The notes beneath the pieces were generated by a model that did no database searches, was not told where the DNA came from, and saw only the letters and a list, made by a program, of their open reading frames with translations. Source: Methylococcaceae bacterium (lineage in GTDB: Bacteria > Pseudomonadota > Gammaproteobacteria > Methylococcales > Methylomonadaceae). From it: a DNA stretch of 7,921 nt. This document shows positions 1 through 6,434 of this stretch, one piece after another. Position numbers and translations under genes: made by a program. Position 1 is the stretch's first letter, and the number at the start of each line of letters is the position of its first letter. The stretch is taken from assembly GCA_030618325.1 (NCBI GenBank), contig JAUXDP010000146.1, positions 1 through 7,921 on the forward strand. Direction: 5' to 3'.

Positions 1-2794
1 TAGGTGCTTTAACAATGACTTCAATAATAGTAGGGGTCAAGCGTTTGACTTCTTCTATCGTAGCCAGAAAAGCATTATCCATTTGCTGTTGAAATTGTTT
101 TAGGGACTGGTCGCGGTCATGCTGTTGATTTGGATCAAGTTGCCTAATCTCTTGAGAAAATAATTCAACGACATAAGGGTAGCCGTCTTTTGCACTGGCC
201 ATTGCTTTAACCACGTTGCCAGCATATACCGGATGGTTGTCACCATAATAGCTAATGTAACGACCGTTTTCTTGGTAGGAAGTAAAAGGAGCTGGCTTGC
301 CTATTTTTGGCGATTCAGTATCGTGGCTAGGTTGTAATTCGATAGCATTGTTTTGCCATTCAGGTTCAAAGCGCTGAAAAAATTTATTATCCATTTCGAA
401 TGCGCCGGGATGTTCATCCTGATAAATGGTGTTGGGGGAGGTTCCAGCGGCTACGTATAAGTTACGTAGTGACACATCGATTTCTTCTCCAGCTACCCAG
501 CGGCCATCCTGTTCGGTCATTTTTTCAAACCGGACTGCTTTTAGATGTTGATTGTCATCAGTCAGGGCTTCTTTTGGATTCATGCCTTCTGCCCAGGCGA
601 TACCTTCTTCCAGTGCTTTTTCAATTTCCTCATGATTTTGCGTATAGGCGGGAGCGTTCCTCATGCTTTTTCGATAAAACAGAGTGACACCACCCCAGGC
701 ATTGAGTAAAGGTTGAAAGTCAGGTTCTTCTCTTGCGGCCAAAGCCCGGTCACGTTCGTTGCGTATTGCCTCTCCGTGACTTAAAAATTCTTCAAGGATT
801 TCCTGCTCTTCTGCATCAAATCGAGCCATTAAGGTTTCTTTGCCGTATTTGGCTAATAACCTCTCATAACGATCCAGAGTTTTTTCTACCTGAACCGGAT
901 AATAAGCCAATAATTCCGTTGCCGTATCCGTTGCTGTCAAACCACCACCGATCACGCCTGCTGGTAGTCGAACCTGTAGATTCGCCAGTGATGATGCCTT
1001 TGCAGCACCGGTAAGTTGCAAGCCCATCAAAAAGTCTGATGCCTTGCGAATGCCCCGAACCAGATTGTTTTTTAGGCCAATGATGGTTGGTCGACCAGCA
1101 CCCACTGCGATGGCAATATGATCGAAGCCAAGCACCCAGGAATCTTCGATGGTTAAAGTACCACCAAAGCGAATACCGCCATAACTACTGAAAGTGTTAC
1201 GCCGTGCCAAGGTCAGATAAATAACTTTAAGAAAATTTTTATCCCAACGCACCGTGATGCCATATTCTGCAACGCCGCCAAAACCAGCAAGAACGCGCTT
1301 ATCTAGGTCTTCATACAGGGTATTAAAATCACGAATTGGCAAAGGTGAGGTATCATCTGATCCAACCAGTTCTTCAGGTAATGGTTCAATTTTCAAACCA
1401 TCAATACCTACCACGCCGAAGCCTTCATTGATCAGGTAATGCGCGAGGGTATAACCTGCAGGGCCGAGACCAGCAACCAATATGTTTTTGCCATTATAGG
1501 GCAGGGCATGAGGCCGTTTGACGTTGAGCGGATTCCAGCGAGTTAGGAAGCTGTAAATTTCGAAACCGTAGGGCATAAATAGTACTTCGGTTAGTACATT
1601 GGTTTCGATCTGCGGAATATTGACCGGCTCTGTTTTTTGATAAATACAGCCTTTCATGCAGTCATTACAAATCCTGTGCCCTGTTCCAGGACACATTGGG
1701 TTATCAATTATGATCATGGCCAAGGCGCCAATGTCATCACCTTGTTTTTTTACCAGATGCATTTCTGAAATTTTTTCTTCCAGTGGGCAACCGATAATAT
1801 TAACACCGAGTGGATTGGTCTTGAACTGACCATCTTTTTTGTTTTTCATGCCTTTGGAGCATGAGTCAGTATCGCGGTCGTGACAGTAGATACAATGATC
1901 TACTTCGTATAGAACTTCTCTTTGTTCCATGCGTTTGTCAGTTAAAGCAAAACCGTCACGCCGCCTACGCTTTTCTTTAGGCCCGGTTAAAGCAACGTAA
2001 CCTTCAAGATGCTCTTCTTCAACCTCTACCAGATTATTAAAGTCGGTTCTTCCGGGGGTTTTGAATAGCATCCAGTTTTTGGTTAATGATTGTAATTCTG
2101 GATCCTGCCCCGCAATGTGTAACCAATGTTCCAGTTGATTTAGCAGAGTTGTTATAAAAGCTTCATCTTCGGTTTCAGCTAAAGCATCAGCAAAAAACTG
2201 ATTGGCTTCCGTATTAGAAGAAAGGGATAGCGGTAGTTTCTTTATTTTAATATCAGCTGGATAATCGGAAGTTTTGTCTGCATTTAACGCGGCATAATGC
2301 ATGGACAGACGAGTGAGTTCAGCACCTACCATGCTAATGGCTTGTTCGTAATCGGGGTTGTCAGGAGAAGTGGCGTTTATAAGTAAAGGAACGGTTTTTT
2401 TAATTTGTTTAATATCCCAGTCGGCAATATTTTCTTTTTTGAATTTTTTTGCGACTTTACTAACGACTTCCTTGCGGAAAAAGAACTCCGAATCAAATTC
2501 GCTAGTGATTATTTTTGCCTTATTTTCTCTTTCTTGTTCTACCTTGAATAAGGTTGCGACAAATTTTCCAACATAAGGTCCCATTTCGACAAGGATCTCT
2601 GAAATGTCTTCAGGTTTTAAATCTTTACCTTGGGTTTCCCGGTAATCTGAATATCGTAAAAAAAGATCTTTATCGTGAGCTTTAACGCTGTTATCGAAAA
2701 CATTAAGGAGTTGTTCAAGTTTCTCCGGTTTGTATAAATCAGAATAAGAAAAGTTTGGGATGCCTAGCGATAAATTATTTTCAGTGCTGTTCAT
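1..2794 (-). CDS. Large GltD-like Fe-S/FAD pyridine-nucleotide oxidoreductase with a PyrK-like C-terminal start (partial, C-terminus beyond the left edge)
   Basis: An uninterrupted minus-strand frame starts at the ATG at 2792-2794 and is still open at position 1, giving 931 residues without a stop. Residues 1 to about 270 are charged, probably mostly helical, and I do not recognise them. A basic stretch (R276-R279) precedes a GltD-type cysteine region: C301-x2-C304-x7-C312, then GCPL at C336, then C368-x7-C376-x2-C379-x3-C383. This pattern is typical of the two [4Fe-4S] sites of glutamate synthase small subunits. The first dinucleotide fold has GLGPAG at 442-447 (FAD); the second has GGGLTATD at 616-623 (NAD(P)H). 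The visible C-terminus reads LTPTIIEVIVKAP, which resembles the first strand of a PyrK/ferredoxin-NADP reductase FAD domain. I infer a cytosolic electron-bifurcating or NAD(P)H-ferredoxin-like enzyme; the substrate is unknown. No good Shine-Dalgarno precedes the start. The gene lies 89 bp downstream of bamD on the same strand. Confidence 0.85.
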   Translation of the reverse strand, partial: MNSTENNLSLGIPNFSYSDLYKPEKLEQLLNVFDNSVKAHDKDLFLRYSDYRETQGKDLKPEDISEILVEMGPYVGKFVATLFKVEQERENKAKIITSEFDSEFFFRKEVVSKVAKKFKKENIADWDIKQIKKTVPLLINATSPDNPDYEQAISMVGAELTRLSMHYAALNADKTSDYPADIKIKKLPLSLSSNTEANQFFADALAETEDEAFITTLLNQLEHWLHIAGQDPELQSLTKNWMLFKTPGRTDFNNLVEVEEEHLEGYVALTGPKEKRRRRDGFALTDKRMEQREVLYEVDHCIYCHDRDTDSCSKGMKNKKDGQFKTNPLGVNIIGCPLEEKISEMHLVKKQGDDIGALAMIIIDNPMCPGTGHRICNDCMKGCIYQKTEPVNIPQIETNVLTEVLFMPYGFEIYSFLTRWNPLNVKRPHALPYNGKNILVAGLGPAGYTLAHYLINEGFGVVGIDGLKIEPLPEELVGSDDTSPLPIRDFNTLYEDLDKRVLAGFGGVAEYGITVRWDKNFLKVIYLTLARRNTFSSYGGIRFGGTLTIEDSWVLGFDHIAIAVGAGRPTIIGLKNNLVRGIRKASDFLMGLQLTGAAKASSLANLQVRLPAGVIGGGLTATDTATELLAYYPVQVEKTLDRYERLLAKYGKETLMARFDAEEQEILEEFLSHGEAIRNERDRALAAREEPDFQPLLNAWGGVTLFYRKSMRNAPAYTQNHEEIEKALEEGIAWAEGMNPKEALTDDNQHLKAVRFEKMTEQDGRWVAGEEIDVSLRNLYVAAGTSPNTIYQDEHPGAFEMDNKFFQRFEPEWQNNAIELQPSHDTESPKIGKPAPFTSYQENGRYISYYGDNHPVYAGNVVKAMASAKDGYPYVVELFSQEIRQLDPNQQHDRDQSLKQFQQQMDNAFLATIEEVKRLTPTIIEVIVKAP

Positions 2795-2825
2795 TATGTA
2801 TTCGTAAGATTTAAGGATAATACAT

Positions 2826-2855
2826 CTGGATATTCATAAAAGGATGAATATCCAG
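2826..2855 (-). terminator. Perfect 12-bp hairpin between bamD and the oxidoreductase gene (possible terminator or attenuator)
   Basis: The sequence CTGGATATTCAT, a 6-base loop, then its exact complement forms a perfect 12-bp stem. It begins 28 bp beyond the bamD stop codon and ends 31 bp before the oxidoreductase start. No clear T-run follows it on either strand, so it is not a textbook intrinsic terminator. It could equally be a partial terminator, an mRNA-stabilising 3' end or a protein-binding palindrome. Its position suggests that it sets relative expression of the two genes. Confidence 0.4.
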
Positions 2856-2883
2856 TTATTAATTACTGCGGACTATTCTAGGA

Positions 2884-3732
2884 TTATCTATCAAAACCGA
2901 TGAAATCCCAAATGGCAAAGATCACGCCGGTTTTGTCGACTCTCTCCATTTCGGGGGGTGGCCCTTCAGGAAAGTTTTGTGTGTATACTCTTGCAGCATC
3001 TCCAGCCAGGTCGGTCAAACCCAGTTTATTGTAGGCTTCTTCCATAATTTTTAAAGCATGAGGAACGGCGGGTGTGCGTTGATATTTTTCAACAACATTG
3101 GCTGCACGATTAACTGCCGCAATATAAGCTTCTCTTTGCATGTAATATCGGGCGACATGAATTTCATACATGCCTAGATTGTTTCGCAAATACAACATTC
3201 GAGTTTTGCTATCATCCTTATACTGGGTATCTGGAAAACGGCGTATTAGTTCAGCAAAATTATTGTAAGCATCCTGTGTATTGCTAGGGTTACGTTGAGA
3301 TGAGTCTATGGGTAGAAAACGCTCTAGAAAACCGATGCCTCGGTTGTAGTTAACCAGGCCTTTCAGATAATAAGCGTAATCAACGCTGGGATTTCTGGGG
3401 TGGATTTTGATAAAGCGTTCGGCAGCAGCAATGGCGGCTTCCGGTTCATTGTTTTTATAGTAGGCGTAGGCGACATCCAGTTGAGTTTGTGCTGCAGATT
3501 CCCCGAACGGATAGCGTGACTCCAGTTTTTCGTAGAGCTCAATCGCTTTCTGGTAATCTTCCGACTCCATGGCATTTTTTGCCTCAGTGCGAAATTTTTC
3601 AGCATCCCAGTCGGCATATTTTTTATCATCCGTGGCTGAATCATTAAGACCCAATGACTTTAGTGTTTCACAAGCCTGAGTGGTTAAAGCCAAGCAAGTG
3701 ATTATAAGTAGTTTAAATAACAGTTTTTGCAT
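2884..3732 (-). CDS. bamD: Outer membrane protein assembly factor BamD (TPR lipoprotein)
   Basis: BamD is the essential lipoprotein of the BAM complex. It binds BamA at the inner face of the outer membrane and helps fold beta-barrel proteins. The 282-residue product begins with a lipoprotein signal peptide: K3, a hydrophobic stretch at 4-17 and a lipobox TQAC with the acylated cysteine at C21. Residue +2 is Glu, not Asp, which agrees with outer-membrane sorting. TPR-type helix pairs follow from about residue 40 to 255, with family landmarks such as YEKLESRYPFG (67-77), AYAYYKNNEPEAA (88-100), RNPSNTQDAYNNFAELIRRF (147-166) and ARYYMQREAYIAAVNR (194-209). E. coli BamD has 245 residues; most of the excess here is a C-terminal tail (about 254-282) ending GVIFAIWDFIGFDR. 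The ATG lies 10 bp after the stop of the upstream 110-residue gene, so the two are probably co-transcribed. The opposite orientation to rluD is the usual gammaproteobacterial arrangement. Confidence 0.95.
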   Translation of the reverse strand: MQKLLFKLLIITCLALTTQACETLKSLGLNDSATDDKKYADWDAEKFRTEAKNAMESEDYQKAIELYEKLESRYPFGESAAQTQLDVAYAYYKNNEPEAAIAAAERFIKIHPRNPSVDYAYYLKGLVNYNRGIGFLERFLPIDSSQRNPSNTQDAYNNFAELIRRFPDTQYKDDSKTRMLYLRNNLGMYEIHVARYYMQREAYIAAVNRAANVVEKYQRTPAVPHALKIMEEAYNKLGLTDLAGDAARVYTQNFPEGPPPEMERVDKTGVIFAIWDFIGFDR

Positions 3733-3742
3733 AATAATCTAG

Positions 3743-4075
3743 TTAATCTTTAGCCTTAATTTCTTTTTGCCAGGCTTTCAGAAGGGCTGATAATTCTTTA
3801 AGCTTGATGCGAGCAGGTGCAATATTTTCATCATGCAAATTAAGCAGTAAGGCTTGTGAATGCCTGATTATTAGCTCATAAACGTTTCCACATAAATTTT
3901 CCTGGTGGTTCGGGAACGGACATTTATCAATATTGGCTATTGCAGTAAGAATATCCTGGCAATATTCGGAATTTTCATTCACATCAGTTTCCAGAAAATC
4001 AGCAAATAGTCCCAAATCTTTTGGCTTTTTTATTCTCAAAGAGCCTTTTTTATTACGAGCCAGTTTGATTTTCAT
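3743..4075 (-). CDS. Hypothetical 110-residue cytosolic protein, partner gene of the EndoU protein
   Basis: I do not recognise this family with confidence. The product has no signal peptide or membrane segment. It has a very basic N-terminus (MKIKLARNKKGSLRIKKPKD), a central part with three cysteines (C39, C52, C62), a short probable beta segment around GNVYELII (63-70), and a charged amphipathic helix from about 85 to 108. The general order (R-x-x-x-G-like N-terminus, a G-x-x-Y-x-L strand, C-terminal helix) faintly recalls UPF0231/YacL proteins, but the similarity is too weak to assign. The gene starts 13 bp after the EndoU stop and ends 10 bp before the bamD start, so it is very likely translated from one mRNA with both. 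Its place directly downstream of a toxin-fold nuclease makes an immunity or inhibitor role worth testing; that is inference from position alone. It could also be an unrelated housekeeping protein. Confidence 0.75.
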   Translation of the reverse strand: MKIKLARNKKGSLRIKKPKDLGLFADFLETDVNENSEYCQDILTAIANIDKCPFPNHQENLCGNVYELIIRHSQALLLNLHDENIAPARIKLKELSALLKAWQKEIKAKD

Positions 4076-4088
4076 TGTCTAGGTTAAG

Positions 4089-4607
4089 TCAAGGTTGCGG
4101 AAAAGCGGTGTTGATTTTGCGATGGTTCCGAGAAAGCCCCATTCTGATTGTAAATGGCTTATCTCTGTTGTTAAGGCAATAGCCTTGAGCTTTCTTTTTC
4201 GGAGCTGAAGGACCCAGTATTCCCCATTGTGGATGGTCTTTAGTTTTATTTCGAGCAGCATAGCTAACCGAATGTACAATCATCGCCACTGTACATTGTT
4301 CGGGAAAAAAAGTAGAAAATTTGGTTTTACCATTGACAAACTTGACCCGGGCGTTATAGATTCCCCCGCGCAGCTTTTTTTTGCGATAAACATCTTTAAC
4401 TTCTGTTGCTGTTGTAAGCAATTGTGTGGAATGAAAGCCTTTAGCCCGTCCACGATAGTCAATTTCACCGCAGAATATGTGTCTCAAGTTGATAGCCGGT
4501 TTGGTTGTACTCCACTTGAAAGATTTATTTGCGCAGGAAATATCTGTCTGAGCAACAGAATTGGCTGATGAAATTAATAAAAAAAATAATAAAGAATATT
4601 TTACCAT
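4089..4607 (-). CDS. Sec-exported EndoU-domain nuclease (bacterial EndoU family)
   Basis: The 172-residue product has a Sec signal peptide: MVKY, a hydrophobic core at 5-13, and a probable signal peptidase I site SVA-Q after A19. The mature part matches the bacterial EndoU pattern: HIFCGEIDYRGRAKGFHS (43-60), with H43 and H59 as the likely histidine pair, then GIYNARVKF (82-90) and KFSTFFPEQCT (96-106), the S/T-x-F-F-P strand typical of the family. EndoU proteins are metal-dependent or metal-independent RNases; bacterial members are best known as toxin tips in contact-dependent inhibition and polymorphic toxins. This one is a stand-alone secreted form with no delivery domain, and has a basic tail of about 50 residues. 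Four cysteines (C25, C46, C105, C144) remain after cleavage, which would suit two periplasmic disulfides. It is the first gene of a probable operon with the 110-residue gene and bamD, divergent from rluD. RNase activity and target are not shown by the sequence. Confidence 0.8.
   Translation of the reverse strand: MVKYSLLFFLLISSANSVAQTDISCANKSFKWSTTKPAINLRHIFCGEIDYRGRAKGFHSTQLLTTATEVKDVYRKKKLRGGIYNARVKFVNGKTKFSTFFPEQCTVAMIVHSVSYAARNKTKDHPQWGILGPSAPKKKAQGYCLNNRDKPFTIRMGLSRNHRKINTAFPQP
4268..4303. repeat. Inverted repeat inside the EndoU coding region
   Basis: AATGTACA at 4271-4278 and TGTACATT at 4290-4297 form a perfect 8-bp inverted repeat with an 11-base spacer. The arms extend as CCGAA and TTCGG when a 3-base bulge on the right is allowed. 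It lies just after the codons for the FFPE segment of EndoU. It may be chance, an mRNA hairpin or an operator-like site. Confidence 0.3.
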
Positions 4608-4698
4608 ATTATCTAAGCTAAGTTTTCTGGGACGTAAGGCGAAAAAAATTGCCTACTGTTTTTTCTAGGTTTAACAAAAGAACCTCATATATATTTTA
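4608..4698. promoter_or_regulatory. Divergent control region between the EndoU-bamD operon and rluD
   Basis: This 91-bp gap must carry promoters for both rluD (plus) and probably the EndoU-110aa-bamD operon (minus). It is AT-rich. For rluD, TTGCCT at 4649-4654 and TAACAA at 4672-4677 are spaced by 17 bp and make a weak sigma-70 candidate. On the minus strand, GATAAT lies immediately against the EndoU ATG, too close for an ordinary leader, so I assign no promoter there. A small hairpin, GTAAGGC with GCCTAC (4634-4656, one bulge, 10-base A-rich loop), occupies the middle. Neither start codon has a strong Shine-Dalgarno sequence. Confidence 0.35.
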
Positions 4699-5649
4699 AT
4701 GACTATTTTAACATCAAAAGTACCTGACGAAATGGTTGGGATGCGTTTAGATCAGGTATTGGCGGAAATTTTTCCTGATTATTCTCGTAGTAAATTACAA
4801 ATCTGGATCAAGGCCAGTCGTGTTCAAGTCGATGGCATTATTCGTAAGGCTAAAGATCGGCTAGATGGTGGTGAAATTATTGTGCTGGATGCCGAGGCAG
4901 AAAAAGTTGTAGAGACTGTCGCGGAAGATATACCCCTGGATATCGTTTTTGAGGATGAAGCGTTAATCATCGTTAATAAACCTGCTGGAATGGTGGTACA
5001 TCCAGGGGTGGGGAATTGGTCTGGAACCATGCAAAGCGCATTGCTTCATCATGATCAAACCTTGGAAACATTACCGCGGGCTGGAATTGTTCATCGAATC
5101 GATAAGGATACTAGTGGCTTGCTAATGATCGCAAAAACACTTGCAGCTCACAATACACTAGTAGAGCAATTACAAGCACGAACTATTCATCGGGAATATT
5201 TGGCCATCACCAAGGGACGGATGACCGCTGGAGGAACCATAGATGAGCCTATCGGCAGGCATCCGTCTGATCGGTTGCGATTTACGGTCAGAGAGCAGGG
5301 GAAGGATGCAGTCACGCATTATCGGGTGAAAGAGCGTTTTACACGACATACCTTGATTCAGGTGAAGCTAGAAACCGGAAGGACGCACCAAATTAGGGTG
5401 CACATGGCGCATATTCGCTATCCACTAGTTGGTGACCCGCTCTACGGTGGGCGATTTCAGTTGCCTGCTGGTTGTTCTGATGAATTAATAGAGGTACTGC
5501 GTGGCTTTAAGCGTCAGGCGTTACATGCGGAAAAATTGGGATTAATACACCCCTTGAGCGGAGATTATTGTCAATGGCAAATCGCTATGCCTAATGATAT
5601 GGAAACCTTAGTGCAAGTATTGCAGGATAATGAAGATACAAAGGATTAA
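4699..5649 (+). CDS. rluD: 23S rRNA pseudouridine(1911/1915/1917) synthase RluD
   Basis: RluD converts three uridines of helix 69 of 23S rRNA to pseudouridine during 50S assembly. The 316-residue product is full length (326 in E. coli). Residues about 14-60 form an S4 RNA-binding domain (MRLDQVLAEIFPDYSRSKLQ at 15-34). The catalytic domain follows, with NKPAGMVVHPG at 93-103 and the RluA-family active-site motif HRIDKDTSG at 132-140; D135 is the catalytic aspartate. ETGRTHQIRVHM (225-236), GDPLYGG (245-251) and RQALHA (282-287) are further family signatures. RluC belongs to the same family, but the N-terminal S4 domain and the bamD/pgeF neighbourhood favour RluD. The last 20 bases overlap pgeF in another frame, so the two are probably translationally coupled. 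Confidence 0.95.
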   Translation: MTILTSKVPDEMVGMRLDQVLAEIFPDYSRSKLQIWIKASRVQVDGIIRKAKDRLDGGEIIVLDAEAEKVVETVAEDIPLDIVFEDEALIIVNKPAGMVVHPGVGNWSGTMQSALLHHDQTLETLPRAGIVHRIDKDTSGLLMIAKTLAAHNTLVEQLQARTIHREYLAITKGRMTAGGTIDEPIGRHPSDRLRFTVREQGKDAVTHYRVKERFTRHTLIQVKLETGRTHQIRVHMAHIRYPLVGDPLYGGRFQLPAGCSDELIEVLRGFKRQALHAEKLGLIHPLSGDYCQWQIAMPNDMETLVQVLQDNEDTKD

Positions 5650-6358
5650 TGCTGAATGGCCAGTGCCAAAAAATGTTTATGCTGTCAGTACTATGCGCAC
5701 AGGTGGGATAAGTAAAGCCCCTTACAATAGTCTTAACTTAGCCGGTCATGTTGGGGATGATGAAATTTCAGTAGCTGAAAATCGTAACCGGTTAAGATCA
5801 TGGTTGAATTTGCCGGCAGAACCCGTATGGCTGGAACAAATTCATAGCAACAAAGTGGTGTGTTTGGATGAACAACCCCAAAATTTACAGGCAGATGCCT
5901 GTTATGCTTTAACTCCAGATGTTATTTGTGCCGTGTTAACGGCAGACTGTTTGCCGATATTGCTCTGCAATGAATCGGGAACAAAAATTGCTGCAATTCA
6001 TGGGGGGTGGCGTGGCTTGCTGTCCGGAATTATTGAAAATACCGTTAAAGCTATGCAAGAACCCCACTTGTTAGCCTGGTTAGGACCTGCTATAGGGTCT
6101 GAGTGCTTTGAGGTGGGTGAAGAAGTTAGAGTCGCTTTCTGTAAAAAAGCAGACGTATTTTCGAGAGCATTTAAAGCAAAAGATAATGGCAAATGGATGG
6201 CTGACATCTATCAGTTAAGCCGGATTATATTTGCAGAACTTGGCGTAGAAAAAGTTTACGGGGGAGGTTTATGTACTGTGACTGAAAAAGGGCGATTCTT
6301 TTCCTATCGCCGAGATGGTCAAACGGGACGTATGGCTACCTTGATTTGGAGAACTTGA
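5630..6358 (+). CDS. pgeF: Laccase-domain protein PgeF/YfiH (peptidoglycan editing factor, purine nucleoside phosphorylase family)
   Basis: The 242-residue product matches E. coli YfiH (243 residues) along its length. Landmarks are STMRTGGISKAPYNSLNL (20-37), PVWLEQIHSNKV (65-76), TADCLPILLC (104-113), HGGWRGL (124-130), AWLGPAIG and FFSYRRDGQTGRMA near the end. H72, C107 and H124 are the conserved metal-binding set. Family members act on purine nucleosides (adenosine deaminase and phosphorylase activities in homologues). In E. coli the protein prevents incorporation of L-Ser in place of L-Ala in peptidoglycan precursors. Which activity matters here cannot be read from sequence. The ATG at 5630 is supported by alignment with the family N-terminus. 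It overlaps the end of rluD by 20 bp, with an AGGA at 5624-5627 that is rather close to the start, suggesting coupling to rluD translation. Confidence 0.94.
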   Translation: MKIQRINAEWPVPKNVYAVSTMRTGGISKAPYNSLNLAGHVGDDEISVAENRNRLRSWLNLPAEPVWLEQIHSNKVVCLDEQPQNLQADACYALTPDVICAVLTADCLPILLCNESGTKIAAIHGGWRGLLSGIIENTVKAMQEPHLLAWLGPAIGSECFEVGEEVRVAFCKKADVFSRAFKAKDNGKWMADIYQLSRIIFAELGVEKVYGGGLCTVTEKGRFFSYRRDGQTGRMATLIWRT

Positions 6359-6370
6359 GTTTATATGTAG

Positions 6371-6404
6371 GTTGGATTAGCGATTGCGTAATCCGACATT
6401 TTTA
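6371..6404 (+). terminator. Hairpin plus T-run after pgeF; REP-like palindrome
   Basis: GTTGGATTAGC (6371-6381), a GATT loop, and GC-TAATCCGAC (6386-6397 with one bulged G) form an 11-bp stem with one G-U pair, followed by ATTTTTAT. It starts 13 bp beyond the pgeF stop. This is a plausible intrinsic terminator for rluD-pgeF. The TAGGTTGGATTAGCG...CGTAATCCGACA form also resembles dispersed palindromes of the TAGGTTGGGTTAGC type found in many bacterial genomes. That resemblance is from memory, not from a search. Confidence 0.6.
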
Positions 6405-6434
6405 TCTGCGAAAAGATTATTGTTAAATTTTTCT

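Noticed and set aside
400..1439. Plus-strand open frames of 61-95 codons at 400-687, 733-1014 and 1254-1439
   Set aside because: They lie antisense to the continuous oxidoreductase frame, whose motifs (GLGPAG, GGGLTATD) prove that the minus strand is coding. They show no domain-like pattern.
2358..2576. Plus-strand 72-codon frame with a hydrophobic start
   Set aside because: It is antisense to the N-terminal region of the oxidoreductase. Its hydrophobic look comes from Lys/Glu/Asn-rich codons read in reverse.
4227..4568. Plus-strand 113-codon frame opposite the EndoU gene, considered as an antisense toxin or antitoxin
   Set aside because: The minus strand carries a clear signal peptide and EndoU motifs. 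The antisense product is low in recognisable structure and has a CCCC run typical of shadow frames.
6384..6434. Longer ZIP protein from TTG at 6384
   Set aside because: The extension begins inside a terminator-like hairpin, has no ribosome site and adds residues not expected in the family. The ATG at 6435 begins just before the first membrane segment.
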